From Ancylobacter sp. WKF20 (lineage in GTDB: Bacteria; Pseudomonadota; Alphaproteobacteria; Rhizobiales; Xanthobacteraceae): a stretch of DNA of 64,000 nucleotides. Below are positions 33,388 through 42,786 of this stretch, piece after piece (positions within the stretch are counted from its first letter, which is position 1; each line of letters starts with the position of its first letter). The notes beneath the pieces are model-generated. The model worked only from the letters and a program-made list of their open reading frames with translations, did no database searches and was not told where the DNA came from. The stretch covers positions 2,608,501 to 2,672,500 of the forward strand of contig NZ_CP121679.1 of assembly GCF_029760895.1 (NCBI RefSeq), read 5' to 3'. The position numbers and the translations under genes are program-made.

Positions 33388-34416
33388 ATGGCCGCAGCCG
33401 CCACGCGGAGCGTAAGCAACCGCCCCCTGCACGGCATCGATCGTGTCGCCGCGCTGCTCATGACCATGGGCAAGCCCGCCGCGGCACGCCTGATGAAGCA
33501 TTTCGAGCCGGACGAGATCCGCCTCATCACCCGCACCATCGCCGAGATGCGCCCCGTGACCACCTCGCAGGTGGAAATGGCCATCGAGGAATTCGCCACC
33601 CAGTTCGTCGCCGGCGCCAATGTCGGCGGCTCGGCGAGTGATGTCGAACGTCTGCTCGCCGGCGTGCTGCCGCCCGACCAGATCAGCGAGATCATGAACG
33701 ATGTGCTGGGCGCGGCGAACCATTCGATCTGGGACCGCATCTCCGGGGTCTCGGAAGGCACCATCGCGACCTACATCATGAAGGAGCACCCGCAGATCGC
33801 TGCGCTGGTGCTTTCCAAGGTGAAGCCGGCCTGCGCCGCCAAGGTGCTGAGCCACCTGCCCGAAGACATGCGCAACGGCGTCATGCGCCGGATGCTCGCC
33901 TTCAAGCCGATCGTCGACGAGACGATGCGCATCATCGAGAGCACGATCCATGAGGACTTCATGGTCAACCTCGCGCGCAACGCCGGCGCCGACACCCATG
34001 CCCGTATCGCCGACATCATCAACAAGATGGAGCGCAACGACATGGAGAACGTGCTGAACAACCTGACGGCGACGCGGCCGAAATCGGCCGAGATCCTCAA
34101 GGGTCTGCTCTTCACCTTCGACGACATCATCAACCTGCCGCCCCGCGCGCGCACCTCGCTGTTCGACCAGGTGCCGAACGACAAGACGGTGCTGGCGCTC
34201 AAGGGCACGGATGCGGAGTTCCGCGAGATCATCCTGCAATCGCTCGGTTCGCGCGTGCGCCGCATGGTCGAGCAGGAACTGTCGTCCAGCGAGCCGGCCT
34301 CGGCCCGCGACGTGGCGGAAGCGCGCCGCGCCATTACCGACCTCGCGCTCGAAATGGCCGGGCGCGGCGAAATCGAACTCAACTCCGGCGGTGAGGAAGA
34401 CGCCTATGTGCGCTAG
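33388..34416 (+). CDS. fliG: Flagellar motor switch protein FliG
   Basis: The 342-residue protein has three FliG domains: N-terminal FliF-binding (RVAALLMTMGKPAAARLMKHF), middle (SVSEGTIATYIMKEHPQIAALVLSKVKP, containing the EHPQ motif) and C-terminal torque domain with charged residues (FDDIINLPPRARTSLFDQVPNDKTVLALKGTD). It is 15 bases after fliN. Confidence 0.96.
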   Translation: MAAAATRSVSNRPLHGIDRVAALLMTMGKPAAARLMKHFEPDEIRLITRTIAEMRPVTTSQVEMAIEEFATQFVAGANVGGSASDVERLLAGVLPPDQISEIMNDVLGAANHSIWDRISGVSEGTIATYIMKEHPQIAALVLSKVKPACAAKVLSHLPEDMRNGVMRRMLAFKPIVDETMRIIESTIHEDFMVNLARNAGADTHARIADIINKMERNDMENVLNNLTATRPKSAEILKGLLFTFDDIINLPPRARTSLFDQVPNDKTVLALKGTDAEFREIILQSLGSRVRRMVEQELSSSEPASARDVAEARRAITDLALEMAGRGEIELNSGGEEDAYVR

Positions 34417-34424
34417 GACCCGCC

Positions 34425-35501
34425 ATGTCAGGGGATGACGACAAGGAAAGCAAAACCGAGGAAGCCAGCGAGAAGAAAATCGCCGACGCCTTGGAGAAGG
34501 GCAATATCCCCTTCTCCAAGGAGGCGACCCTCTTTGCCTCCCTCATCGGCATTCTCATCAGCCTGAGCTTCTTCGCCGGCCCGCAGAGCGGACCGTTGAT
34601 GCAGGGGCTCTCGCGGTTCATCGACGACCCCGGAAGCCTGCGCCTCAACACCAGCGAGGACGTCACGCATATTCTCTGGGTCGCCTTCGATCTCGGCGCC
34701 CGTTTCCTTCTGCCCATTGTCATCGTGCTGTCCGTCTGCGGCCTCGTCGCCGCGCTGGTGCAGAACACGCCCACCATGGTGGGCGAGCGTATCCGCCCGC
34801 AATGGTCGCGCATCTCGCCCGCCTCCGGCTGGAAGCGCCTGTTCGGCCGTGACGGCCAGGTCGAGTTCCTGAAATCGCTGTTCAAGTTCGGCGCGATCGC
34901 TGGCGTGTGCGGGCTGCTGCTGTTCTCCGGCAAGGACAGCATCACCGCCGCCATGTCGAGCGACCCGGTGCTGGTGCCCTCCATGCTGCTCGGCCTCGCC
35001 GTCCGGCTGGTCTCTGCCGTCTGCGTCGCGACCATCGCCCTGGTCGGCGTCGATCTTGTCTGGTCGCGCCTGCACTGGAAGGCCGAGCTGCGCATGACCA
35101 AGCAGGAGGTGAAGGAGGAGTTCAAGCAGGCCGAGGGCGACCCGATGGTGAAGGCGCGCATGCGCTCCCTCGCCCAGGAACGCGCCCGCCACCGCATGAT
35201 GAACGCCGTCCCGCGCGCCTCCATCGTGCTGGCCAACCCGACCCACTACGCCATCGCGCTCTATTACGACCGGCAGAAGGGCGGCGCGCCGCTTGTGCTC
35301 GCCAAGGGCGCCGATCTTATCGCCCTGAAGATCCGCTCCATCGCCGAGAGCCACAACATCCCCGTCGTCGAGGACAAGGCCCTGGTCCGCGCCATGTATG
35401 ACGCGGTGGAAGTGGACCAGTGGATTCCGGCCGAATTCTACCGGCCGATCGCCAAGATACTCTACTTCATCTATGCAAGAGGCAAGAATGCCCGGACGTA
35501 A
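34425..35501 (+). CDS. flhB: Flagellar biosynthetic protein FlhB
   Basis: The 358-residue export-switch protein has four transmembrane segments and a cytoplasmic domain with the autocleavage motif NPTH (in IVLANPTHYAIAL). Cleavage there switches specificity from rod/hook to filament substrates, together with FliK. It lies 8 bases after fliG and overlaps the next gene by 14 bases. Confidence 0.96.
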   Translation: MSGDDDKESKTEEASEKKIADALEKGNIPFSKEATLFASLIGILISLSFFAGPQSGPLMQGLSRFIDDPGSLRLNTSEDVTHILWVAFDLGARFLLPIVIVLSVCGLVAALVQNTPTMVGERIRPQWSRISPASGWKRLFGRDGQVEFLKSLFKFGAIAGVCGLLLFSGKDSITAAMSSDPVLVPSMLLGLAVRLVSAVCVATIALVGVDLVWSRLHWKAELRMTKQEVKEEFKQAEGDPMVKARMRSLAQERARHRMMNAVPRASIVLANPTHYAIALYYDRQKGGAPLVLAKGADLIALKIRSIAESHNIPVVEDKALVRAMYDAVEVDQWIPAEFYRPIAKILYFIYARGKNART

Positions 35502-35940
35502 TGGCGCCTTTAGCCTCGACAAGGATGCGCCATTGGCGCTGCTGCCCTATGAGAAGATGCTGGCGGATACGCTGCGCGGCTTTCTCAGCGAGCTGTGCTT
35601 CACCAGCGCCGGCGTGGTCATCGCCTATATCAGCCGGCGGCAGGACGAGAACATCCAGGATCTCATCAACTCCTCAGCCGAGCTGTTCCTGAAGCCGGGC
35701 CTGCTGCATTACGGGCGCAACGCGGCGGTCGAAAGCGATTGGGGCTCCCCGCCCAATGTCAGCATCAGCATGGTGCTGCGCGAAGCCACCCTCACCGCCG
35801 CCTTCCGCGTCGTCTTCGACGACACGACGATCGGCGTGCATATCGACCGTATCGACTTCGCCGGCGGCCCGGCCTCGCCGGAGGACAATCTCCAGCGCTT
35901 CGCCGACGCCCTCGCCGCAGCGCGGATCGCCGCGAACTAG
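35488..35940 (+). CDS. Uncharacterised soluble protein following flhB
   Basis: The 150-residue product ([29 protein letters not shown]) has no signal or membrane segment and no family I recognise. Its first half is helical, with [28 protein letters not shown], and its second half has alternating strands ([35 protein letters not shown]). The frame opens upstream at 35398 inside flhB; the ATG at 35488 gives a 14-base overlap typical of this locus. It ends 95 bases before flgB, just ahead of a promoter box. Coupling to flhB suggests a flagellar role. Confidence 0.7.
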   Translation: MPGRNGAFSLDKDAPLALLPYEKMLADTLRGFLSELCFTSAGVVIAYISRRQDENIQDLINSSAELFLKPGLLHYGRNAAVESDWGSPPNVSISMVLREATLTAAFRVVFDDTTIGVHIDRIDFAGGPASPEDNLQRFADALAAARIAAN

Positions 35941-35977
35941 GCCCCACGGGCACCCGGCGCCGCCGCCCGCCGGCGAG

Positions 35978-36009
35978 TCCAGCCTCGTGCAAGGTTCTGT
36001 CCCTAGGGT
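35978..36009 (+). promoter_or_regulatory. Flagellar promoter box upstream of flgB
   Basis: TCCAG (35978-35982) and GCAAG (35989-35993) are 11 bases apart, followed after 8 bases by CCTAGGGT (36002-36009). The second half-site ends 42 bases before the flgB GTG, the same geometry as motA. It would drive the flgB-to-fliP operon. Confidence 0.62.
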
Positions 36010-36035
36010 GCTCTCATCGGAATGCGGAGCCTCTC

Positions 36036-36419
36036 GTGGACAAGGTCTATCTCTTCGATCTCGCCGCCCGCCACTCTGCATGGGCCTCGGTGCGGCAGGC
36101 GACCATCGCCGGCAACATCGCCAACGCCGACACGCCCGGCTACCGGGCAGCCGAGGTGGAACCCTTCTCGGCGGTGCTGGACAAGACCCATCTGGCGGAA
36201 GCGCGGACCAACCCGGCTCATCTTTCCATGTCCGCCCCCGGGGCGGCGACGGTGAAGATGGACGACGCCGAGAGCTGGAGCATCTCCGACAACGGCAACA
36301 CCGTCAGTCTCGACCAGCAGATGATCAAGGCAAACGAAGTCAGCGGTGCCTTTACCCTCAACACGAGTATCGTCCGCTCGTTTCACCGGATGGTGTTAGC
36401 CAGCGTGAGGAATGTGTGA
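36036..36419 (+). CDS. flgB: Flagellar basal-body rod protein FlgB
   Basis: The 127-residue proximal-rod subunit ([41 protein letters not shown]) starts at a GTG preceded by CGGAG at 36025-36029. No in-frame ATG lies close upstream. It has the rod-family N-terminal motif and the C-terminal [18 protein letters not shown] helix. Its stop overlaps the flgC start (TGATG). Confidence 0.92.
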   Translation: MDKVYLFDLAARHSAWASVRQATIAGNIANADTPGYRAAEVEPFSAVLDKTHLAEARTNPAHLSMSAPGAATVKMDDAESWSISDNGNTVSLDQQMIKANEVSGAFTLNTSIVRSFHRMVLASVRNV

Positions 36420-36841
36420 TGATCGATCCCCTCAAGTCGATATCCTCCATCGCCGGCTCCGGCATGGAAGCCCAGTCGCTGCGCATGCGCATCGCCTCGG
36501 AGAACATCGCCAACGCCCGTTCCACGGCGACGACGCCCGGCGGCTCGCCCTATATGCGCAAGACCGTGCATTTCGCGGCGCAGCCGATGCGCGGCCTCGG
36601 CGCCTCGCAGGTGTCGGTGAGCCAGCTCGGCACCGACCAGAACACCCCCTTCGCCGTCGAGCATGATCCCGGCAACCCGGCCGCGGATGCCAACGGCAAT
36701 GTGAAGATGCCCAATGTGAACCCGCTGGTGGAAATGGCGGACCTGCGTGAAGCCGGTCGCTCCTACTCCGCCAACCTCCAGATGATGAAACAGGCCCGTT
36801 CGATGATCTCCCAGACCATCGACCTGCTGAGGGCTGGATGA
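36419..36841 (+). CDS. flgC: Flagellar basal-body rod protein FlgC
   Basis: The 140-residue proximal-rod protein has the [24 protein letters not shown]-terminus and [31 protein letters not shown]-terminus typical of FlgC. Start and stop overlap flgB and fliE respectively. Confidence 0.94.
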   Translation: MIDPLKSISSIAGSGMEAQSLRMRIASENIANARSTATTPGGSPYMRKTVHFAAQPMRGLGASQVSVSQLGTDQNTPFAVEHDPGNPAADANGNVKMPNVNPLVEMADLREAGRSYSANLQMMKQARSMISQTIDLLRAG

Positions 36842-37164
36842 TGCTTGACGCAATTGGTTCTTTCACCCCGATCCGCACCACCGGCACCGCCGCGTCGCAC
36901 GCGACCGGCCCGGCCGCGGCGGCTGCCCCCAGCCGGTCCGTCTCCGGCACGGATTTCGGCGACATCCTCGCCGATGTCTCCGGCCAGGCGGTCAACTCGC
37001 TGAAGGCGGCGGAAGCCACCGCCATCAGCGGCATTCAGGGCAAGGCGTCCGTCGCTCATGTCGTGCAGACGATCATGACCGCCGAGCAGACGCTGCAGAC
37101 CGCGCTCGCGGTCCGCGACAAGGTTGTCGCGGCCTATCAGGAAATCTCGCGGATGGCGATCTGA
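36838..37164 (+). CDS. fliE: Flagellar hook-basal body complex protein FliE
   Basis: The 108-residue MS ring-rod junction protein ends with the conserved [38 protein letters not shown] codons at 36838 and 36841 are both possible; the first overlaps the flgC stop by four bases. An Ala/Thr-rich N-terminus precedes [20 protein letters not shown]. Confidence 0.94.
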   Translation: MMLDAIGSFTPIRTTGTAASHATGPAAAAAPSRSVSGTDFGDILADVSGQAVNSLKAAEATAISGIQGKASVAHVVQTIMTAEQTLQTALAVRDKVVAAYQEISRMAI

Positions 37165-37177
37165 GGAACATAGCGAC

Positions 37178-37966
37178 ATGAGAGCACTGGCCATCGCCGC
37201 CACCGGCATGAGCGCGCAGCAGACCAATGTGGAAGTGATCGCGAACAACATCGCGAACATCAACACGACGGGCTTCAAGCGCGCGCGCGCCGAATTCGCC
37301 GACCTGCTCTACCAGGCCGAACGCGCCCAGGGCGTGCCCAATGTGGATGGCGGCCTGCCGATCCCGGACGGCGCGCTGGTCGGCCTCGGCGTGCGCACGG
37401 TTGGCGTGCGCAACCTGCACATGCAGGGCCCGCTCACCCAGACCGGCAACCCGCTCGACCTCGCCATTAACGGGCGCGGCTGGTTCCAGATCACCAGCCC
37501 GACCGGCGAGACCGTCTATACGCGCGCCGGCTCCTTCAACAAGGGCCCGGCCGGTGAGCTGGTCACCAATGACGGCTATGTGGTCGAGCCGGCCATCACC
37601 TTCCCCGCCAACACGGTGGAGATCGCCGTCAACGAGACCGGGCAGATCTACGCCAAGGTTGCCGGCCAGGCGGCGCCGCAGCTTCTCGGCCAGCTCTCCC
37701 TCGCCAACTTCCCCAATGATGGCGGGCTGGAGCCTATCGGCAACAATCTCTACCGCGAGACCGACGCCTCCGGCACGGCGGTGACCGGCGTCGCCGGCGA
37801 CGCCGGCTTCGGCAAGGTCCATCAGGCTTATCTGGAGTCCTCGAATGTGGACCCGGTTAAGGAGATCACCGAGCTGATCTCCGCCCAGCGCGCCTATGAA
37901 ATGAACTCCAAGGTGATCCAGGCCGCCGACGAGATGGCCGCCACGGTCTCCAAGGGCATCCGCTAG
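37178..37966 (+). CDS. flgG: Flagellar basal-body distal rod protein FlgG
   Basis: The 262-residue protein ([35 protein letters not shown]) has FlgG length, the [20 protein letters not shown] segment and the C-terminal [32 protein letters not shown] helix. The ATG at 37178 lies 14 bases after fliE; an upstream in-frame ATG falls inside fliE. It is followed by a palindromic intergenic element. Confidence 0.95.
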   Translation: MRALAIAATGMSAQQTNVEVIANNIANINTTGFKRARAEFADLLYQAERAQGVPNVDGGLPIPDGALVGLGVRTVGVRNLHMQGPLTQTGNPLDLAINGRGWFQITSPTGETVYTRAGSFNKGPAGELVTNDGYVVEPAITFPANTVEIAVNETGQIYAKVAGQAAPQLLGQLSLANFPNDGGLEPIGNNLYRETDASGTAVTGVAGDAGFGKVHQAYLESSNVDPVKEITELISAQRAYEMNSKVIQAADEMAATVSKGIR

Positions 37967-38070
37967 CGCTTTTCCGGTGAACTCCGGTTCACCGGAAAAG
38001 CCCCAGCTTATTGTTCTGACGCATTTTCTTCACGCGAACCGGAATCGACTTCGCTCGAAAATGCTCCAAC
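37967..38070. repeat. RIME-like intergenic mosaic element between flgG and flgA
   Basis: It opens with a near-perfect hairpin, GCTTTTCCGGTGAAC / GTTCACCGGAAAAGC around a 4-base loop (37970-38003). It continues with TGACGCATTTTCTTCACGCG, then AACCGGAATC, ACTTCGCTCGAAAATGCTC. From memory, this combination matches the palindromic intergenic elements widespread in rhizobial genomes. It sits inside the flg operon, where it could terminate, attenuate or protect mRNA between flgG and flgA. Confidence 0.75.
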
Positions 38071-38084
38071 AAAGGAACCGCGCC

Positions 38085-38693
38085 ATGCGTCGGCATTTCG
38101 GGGGCGCCGCCCGTGCGCGTGCCCTCTCCCCTGCGCTCGCCCGTGTCGGCGTGCTTGCCCTCGGCGTGCTCGCTTTCGCCGGTGGCGCGCTTGCCGCCTC
38201 GATCGCCGATAGTCGGGTCGACAGCGCGGCCATCGCCGACTGGGCGCCCCCGACGGGCGCCGCCCCGGCCGCGCCGCCGCTCGGCGCCGCGCCGCTGCCG
38301 CAGCAGGTCATGCTCCCCGTCGCCGCGACCACCGTGGCGCCCGGCGAGACGATCACCGACTCCATGCTGGTGGACAAGTCCTTCCCCGCCCATGTGACCA
38401 GCGAATACCCGATCGCCGTCAATCGCGGCCAGCTCGTCGGCAAGGTCGCCCGGCGTGTGCTGCTGGCCGGCAATGCCGTGCCGGTCGCGGCCGTCGGCGA
38501 TGCCAAGGTCGTGACGCGCGGCGTCGCCACCGAGCTGCGCTTCGAGCAGGACGGGCTGACGATCACCGCCATGGGCGTGCCGCTCGATTCCGCCACCGTC
38601 GGCACGATGGTGCGGCTGAAGAACGTCGACAGCGGCAAGATCGTCACCGGCATCGTGCAGGCGGACGGCTCGGTCAAGGTCGGCGGCAAATGA
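38085..38693 (+). CDS. flgA: Flagella basal body P-ring assembly chaperone FlgA
   Basis: The 202-residue protein (start MRRHFGGAARARA, preceded by AAAGGAA) has a signal peptide and a SAF-type domain: VAATTVAPGETITDSMLVDKSFPAHV, then RGQLVGKVARRVLLAGNAVP and a C-terminal MVRLKNVDSGKIVTGIVQADGSVKV. It assists FlgI assembly in the periplasm. Earlier in-frame starts lie inside the intergenic repeat. It overlaps flgI by four bases. Confidence 0.92.
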   Translation: MRRHFGGAARARALSPALARVGVLALGVLAFAGGALAASIADSRVDSAAIADWAPPTGAAPAAPPLGAAPLPQQVMLPVAATTVAPGETITDSMLVDKSFPAHVTSEYPIAVNRGQLVGKVARRVLLAGNAVPVAAVGDAKVVTRGVATELRFEQDGLTITAMGVPLDSATVGTMVRLKNVDSGKIVTGIVQADGSVKVGGK

Positions 38694-39817
38694 AGCGCCT
38701 CCTCGCCGCCACCCTGCTGGTGCTCGCCGGCCTCGCCAGCGCCAGCGCCGCGACGCGCATCAAGGACGTGTCCTCGGTGCAGGGCGTGCGCGAGAACCAG
38801 CTCATCGGCTATGGCCTCGTCATCGGCCTGCAGGGCACGGGCGACACGCTGCGCAACTCGCCCTTCACCGAGCAGGCCATGCAGTCCATGCTCGACCGGC
38901 TCGGCATCAGCACGCGCGGCATTCCGCTGCGCGCGCGCAACGTCGCCGCCGTCGCCGTCACCGCCGACCTGCCGGCCTTCGCCGGCGTCGGCTCGCGCAT
39001 CGACATCAACGTCGCCTCGATGGGCGATGCCACCTCGCTGCGCGGCGGCACGCTGCTGCTCACCCCGCTCACCGCCGCCGACGGGCAGACCTATGCGGTG
39101 GCGCAGGGCCAGCTCGCCGTCACCGGCTTCACCGCCGAGGGCCAGGCCGAGAGCATCACCCAGGGCATTCCCACCGCCGCCCGCATTCCCAATGGCGCGC
39201 TGGTGGAAAAGCCCGCGCCCGGCGTGCTGAACGAGCTGACCAGCTTCGTGCTCGAGCTGAACAACCCGGATTTCGCCACCGCCGCCCGCGTCGCCGACGT
39301 CATCAATGCCCGCTTCGGCAAGATGAAGTTCGACTATGGCAAGCTTGGCGGCCCCAACAAGCCGCTCGCCCAGGAGCGCGACCTGCGCAGCGTCGTGGTC
39401 CAGCGCCCGCCGCAGATGAACCCCGCCCGCTTCCTCGCCATGATCGGCGACCTGCCGATCGAGCCGGACACCCCCGCCCGCGTGGTGGTGGACCAGCGCT
39501 CCGGCACGGTGGTGATCGGGCGCAATGTGAAGATCTCCACCGTCGCCGTTACCCAGGGCAACCTCACGGTGCGCGTCACCGAGACGCCCGAAGTCTCCCA
39601 GCCCGCCCCCTTCTCCGACGGCGAGACCGTCGTGGTGCCGCGTACCGATATCGGCATCGAGCAGGATGGCGGCTATCTCGCCGTCGTGCGGGGCCCCGAT
39701 TTGGAGACCCTCGTGCAAGGTCTGAACCGTATGGGAATGAGGCCGACGGACATTATCGCTGTCCTTCAGGCGATCAAGACCTCCGGCGCGCTGCAAGCGG
39801 ACCTGGTGGTCCAGTAA
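38690..39817 (+). CDS. flgI: Flagellar P-ring protein FlgI
   Basis: The 375-residue protein has a signal peptide (cleavage near ASA-ATR) and the FlgI signature RIKDVSSVQGVRENQLIGYGLVIGLQGTGD, plus the C-terminal VQGLNRMGMRPTDIIAVLQAIKTSGALQADLVVQ. It forms the periplasmic P-ring around the rod. Confidence 0.96.
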   Translation: MKRLLAATLLVLAGLASASAATRIKDVSSVQGVRENQLIGYGLVIGLQGTGDTLRNSPFTEQAMQSMLDRLGISTRGIPLRARNVAAVAVTADLPAFAGVGSRIDINVASMGDATSLRGGTLLLTPLTAADGQTYAVAQGQLAVTGFTAEGQAESITQGIPTAARIPNGALVEKPAPGVLNELTSFVLELNNPDFATAARVADVINARFGKMKFDYGKLGGPNKPLAQERDLRSVVVQRPPQMNPARFLAMIGDLPIEPDTPARVVVDQRSGTVVIGRNVKISTVAVTQGNLTVRVTETPEVSQPAPFSDGETVVVPRTDIGIEQDGGYLAVVRGPDLETLVQGLNRMGMRPTDIIAVLQAIKTSGALQADLVVQ

Positions 39818-39905
39818 TCCGCGGCCGGCCCCCGGGCCGACCGCTCAGCCATCGCCCAGCCTGCCGACTGGTCTGTCGCCGCCACACAATCGAGGAGCCA
39901 CGCCC

Positions 39906-40679
39906 ATGAGCATCGTGACCGTTCTGTCGCACCTGTTCATCTTCATCCTCGGCGGAGCCTTCGGCCTCGTCTCGGCGGCGCTGTGTTTCGCCAACCGCCA
40001 TTCGGTCGGGGACGAGGAAGGCTGGGGCGGGCAGGAGCCGGTCCCGGTCCCCGTGCGCTCCCGCCGGCCGGTCCACCTGCCGACGCGCGGCTTCAGCGGC
40101 CGGGGCAGCTCTTTTCTGATCCTCATCGGCCTGACTGTCCCCCTCACTGCACTGACACTCCACGAGGGCCGGACCGAAGCCGCCGCCAAACCCGCCGCGC
40201 CGGTACAGGCGCTGCCGGCCCAGGCGCCGGTTCCGTCGGTGCCGATGCCGTCCAATCTGAGCAACACCGAGCAGTACTGCGCCAGCCTCATCGACACCGC
40301 CCGCGACGCCCGCTTCGCCCGCCAGAAGGCGTCGATCGAGGCGATGGAGAAGGATCTCGATGAGCGCATCGCGCAGCTCGAGGCCAAGCGCGCCGAATAT
40401 GAGAAGTGGTTGACGCGCCGCGAGGAATTCCTGCGCAAGGCAGATGAATCGGTGATCGCCGTGATCTCCCAGATGCGCCCGGACGCCGCCGCCGCCCAGC
40501 TCACCGTGATGGGCGACGACCCGGCCGCGGCGATCCTGGCCAAGCTCAACCCGCGCGTCGCCAGCGCCATCATGAACGAGATGGACTCCACCCGCGCCGC
40601 CCGCCTCACCGGCGTCATGGTCGGCATCGCCAAGCGGGCCAATGAGGCGAAGGCCGCGAGCCAGGGCAAATCGTCATGA
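39906..40679 (+). CDS. motE: MotE-type flagellar protein (MotC chaperone candidate)
   Basis: The 257-residue protein has an N-terminal hydrophobic segment, a linker, a second hydrophobic segment (FLILIGLTVPLTALTL), then a coiled coil (SIEAMEKDLDERIAQLEAKRAEYEKWLTRREEFLRKADE) and an MgtE_N-like helical domain (DPAAAILAKLNPRVASAIMNEMDSTRAARLTGVM). In Sinorhizobium, MotE stabilises periplasmic MotC; the order flgA-flgI-motE-flgH-fliL-fliP is the same here. The extra N-terminal membrane segment is longer than I would expect. It overlaps flgH by four bases. Confidence 0.82.
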   Translation: MSIVTVLSHLFIFILGGAFGLVSAALCFANRHSVGDEEGWGGQEPVPVPVRSRRPVHLPTRGFSGRGSSFLILIGLTVPLTALTLHEGRTEAAAKPAAPVQALPAQAPVPSVPMPSNLSNTEQYCASLIDTARDARFARQKASIEAMEKDLDERIAQLEAKRAEYEKWLTRREEFLRKADESVIAVISQMRPDAAAAQLTVMGDDPAAAILAKLNPRVASAIMNEMDSTRAARLTGVMVGIAKRANEAKAASQGKSS

Positions 40680-41392
40680 GACTGCTCCTCCTGCCGCTCG
40701 CCGCCCTCGGGCTAAGCGCTTGCCAGACCAACAAATATGACAGTCTGGCCAACGGCCCGTCGCTCACGCCGGTCGGCTATGGCATCCAGGCGCAGGCGGA
40801 TCCGATCCCGATGGCCTACCCGCCACCGCCCTCGCGCAGCTTCGCCTCGACCTGGGACCAGGGCAGCCAGAGCCTCTACCGCAGCATCCGCGCCACCAAG
40901 GTCGGCGACACGCTGAAGGTCGACATCTCGCTCGACGACAAGGCCGAATTCGACAACGAGACCGGCCGCTCGCGCAAATCCGCGCAGGATGCGGGGCTCG
41001 ATATCGGTGCCGGCGCCGAGGGTTACGGCTGGGCCGGCGGCTATGGCTCGGCCACCGGCTCGCTGACCATGAAGTCGGACACCGAAGCCAAGGGCAAGGG
41101 CTCCATCGACCGCTCCGAGAAGCTGCGCCTCTCGGTCGCCGTGGTGGTCACCGAGGTGCTGCCGAACGGCAACCTGATGATTCGGGGCTCGCAGGAGATC
41201 CTGGTGAACTACGAAGTCCGCGTGCTGACGATCGCCGGCATGGTGAACCCGCTGGATATCACCGGCGGCAACCAGATCGCCTATGACCGGATCGCCGAAG
41301 CCCGCATTTCCTACGCCGGCCGCGGCCGGCTCAACGACGTCCAGCAGCCGGCCTGGGGCCAGCGCATCTACGACGCCGTCGTTCCTTTCTGA
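40676..41392 (+). CDS. flgH: Flagellar L-ring lipoprotein FlgH
   Basis: The 238-residue outer-membrane ring protein begins with a lipoprotein signal (LGLSAC, acylated Cys16) and has the FlgH pattern SLYRSIRATKVGDTLKVDISLDDKAEFDNETGRSRK and NLMIRGSQEILVNYEVRVLTIAGMVNPLDI. It overlaps motE by four bases. Confidence 0.95.
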   Translation: MRLLLLPLAALGLSACQTNKYDSLANGPSLTPVGYGIQAQADPIPMAYPPPPSRSFASTWDQGSQSLYRSIRATKVGDTLKVDISLDDKAEFDNETGRSRKSAQDAGLDIGAGAEGYGWAGGYGSATGSLTMKSDTEAKGKGSIDRSEKLRLSVAVVVTEVLPNGNLMIRGSQEILVNYEVRVLTIAGMVNPLDITGGNQIAYDRIAEARISYAGRGRLNDVQQPAWGQRIYDAVVPF

Positions 41393-41418
41393 CGAACCAT
41401 CAACCGGCGGGGGCCACC

Positions 41419-41922
41419 ATGGCACAGGCAGTCAAGGCAGAAGGCAAAGGCGGGGGCGGCAAGCTCGGTGTGATCCTGGCGCTCAGCGTCCTGACACTCC
41501 TAGCCGCCGCCGGTGGTGGTGGTCTCGGCATCCAACTCGCCTCCACGGTCGAGAAGGCCGTGACGGAGAAGGCGAAGGAGCAGGAAGCGGCCGAGCCCGA
41601 AAAGCCGCCGCTGCGCTACTCCAACCCCGAAATGATGATGGAAAGCCTCAAGCCCATCGTCTCCAACCTCGCCGCGCCGAGCAGCACCTTCGTGCGCATC
41701 GAGGCCTCGATCATCTACAAGAACGGCTCGCTGCCCAACCCACAGATCGCCGCCGCGCAGATCCGCGAGGATGTGATGGCGTATCTGCGCACCATCCCGC
41801 TGAGCCAGCTCGAAGGCCCGAGCGGCCTTATTCACCTGCGCGAAGACCTCAATGAGCGCGCCCGCATGCGCTCGGAAGGTCACGTCGAGGAACTGGTGAT
41901 CGAAACGCTGGTGGTGCAATGA
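41419..41922 (+). CDS. fliL: Flagellar basal body-associated protein FliL
   Basis: The 167-residue protein has one N-terminal transmembrane helix (about 15-38) and a periplasmic FliL domain ending with LIHLREDLNERARMRSEGHVEELVIETLVVQ. FliL encircles and supports stator units. It overlaps fliP by four bases, the usual fliL-fliP pairing. Confidence 0.92.
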   Translation: MAQAVKAEGKGGGGKLGVILALSVLTLLAAAGGGGLGIQLASTVEKAVTEKAKEQEAAEPEKPPLRYSNPEMMMESLKPIVSNLAAPSSTFVRIEASIIYKNGSLPNPQIAAAQIREDVMAYLRTIPLSQLEGPSGLIHLREDLNERARMRSEGHVEELVIETLVVQ

Positions 41923-42680
41923 CACCGCGCAAACTTGTCGGCGGGCTGGCGCTCCTTGCCGGCCTCGTCTTCGCCATGCCTGCGCTCGCCCAGCAGACGC
42001 CGAGCCTGTCGGAGCTTCTGAACGAAGCCGGCGGCGGGGCCGCCTCGGGCCGCATGGTGCAGATGATCGCCCTGCTCACCGTGCTGTCGCTGGCGCCGGG
42101 CCTGCTCATCATGGTGACGAGCTTCACCCGCATCGTCATCGCCCTGTCTTTCCTGCGCTCGGGTCTCGGCCTGCAATCGACACCGGCGAACCTGGTGCTG
42201 ATCTCGCTGTCGCTGTTCATGACCTTCTACGTCATGGGCCCGACCTTCGACCGCGCCTGGAAGGACGGCATCCAGCCGCTGACCGCCAACGAGATTTCCG
42301 AGCAGGAGGCGCTGACGCGCGTCGCCGCCCCGTTCCGCGAGTTCATGCTCTCGCAGGTCCGGCCGAAGGATCTCCAGACCTTCGCCGATCTTGCCGCCGC
42401 CAATGGACAGGCCGCCACAAGCACCGCGCCCGAAGATGTCGAGCTGCGCATCCTGATCCCGGCCTTCATGATCTCCGAGCTGCGCCGCGGCTTCGAAATC
42501 GGCTTCCTGATCATGCTGCCTTTTCTCATCATCGACATGATCGTGGCGACGCTGGTCATGTCCATGGGCATGATGATGATGCCGCCGGCGGTGATCGCGC
42601 TGCCGTTCAAGATCCTCTTCTTCATCCTGATTGATGGCTGGAACCTGCTGGTCGGCGGGCTGGTGCGTTCCTTCTATTAG
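41919..42680 (+). CDS. fliP: Flagellar biosynthetic protein FliP
   Basis: The 253-residue export-gate subunit has a cleavable signal peptide (MPALAQQ region), LLTVLSLAPGLLIMVTSFTRIVIALSFLRSGLGLQSTP and the C-terminal GFLIMLPFLIIDMIVATLVMSMGMMMMPP. It assembles with FliQ and FliR. It is the last gene before a strong terminator. Confidence 0.96.
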   Translation: MTPRKLVGGLALLAGLVFAMPALAQQTPSLSELLNEAGGGAASGRMVQMIALLTVLSLAPGLLIMVTSFTRIVIALSFLRSGLGLQSTPANLVLISLSLFMTFYVMGPTFDRAWKDGIQPLTANEISEQEALTRVAAPFREFMLSQVRPKDLQTFADLAAANGQAATSTAPEDVELRILIPAFMISELRRGFEIGFLIMLPFLIIDMIVATLVMSMGMMMMPPAVIALPFKILFFILIDGWNLLVGGLVRSFY

Positions 42681-42716
42681 CGAGTAGTCGGCAAGGGCCC
42701 GAGGGCGCCTTCCGGG

Positions 42717-42750
42717 GGGCGGTTCGCGCAGGCGGACCGCCCTTTTTCTT
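42717..42750 (+). terminator. Rho-independent terminator after fliP
   Basis: An 11-bp stem, GGGCGGTTCGC (42717-42727) with GCGGACCGCCC (42732-42742) and one G-T pair, is followed by TTTTTCTT. It closes the flgB-fliP operon and isolates the flagellin gene. Confidence 0.9.
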
Positions 42751-42786
42751 TGGCCGCGCGCCGGGAATTTCCATGGCGTCCGCACT

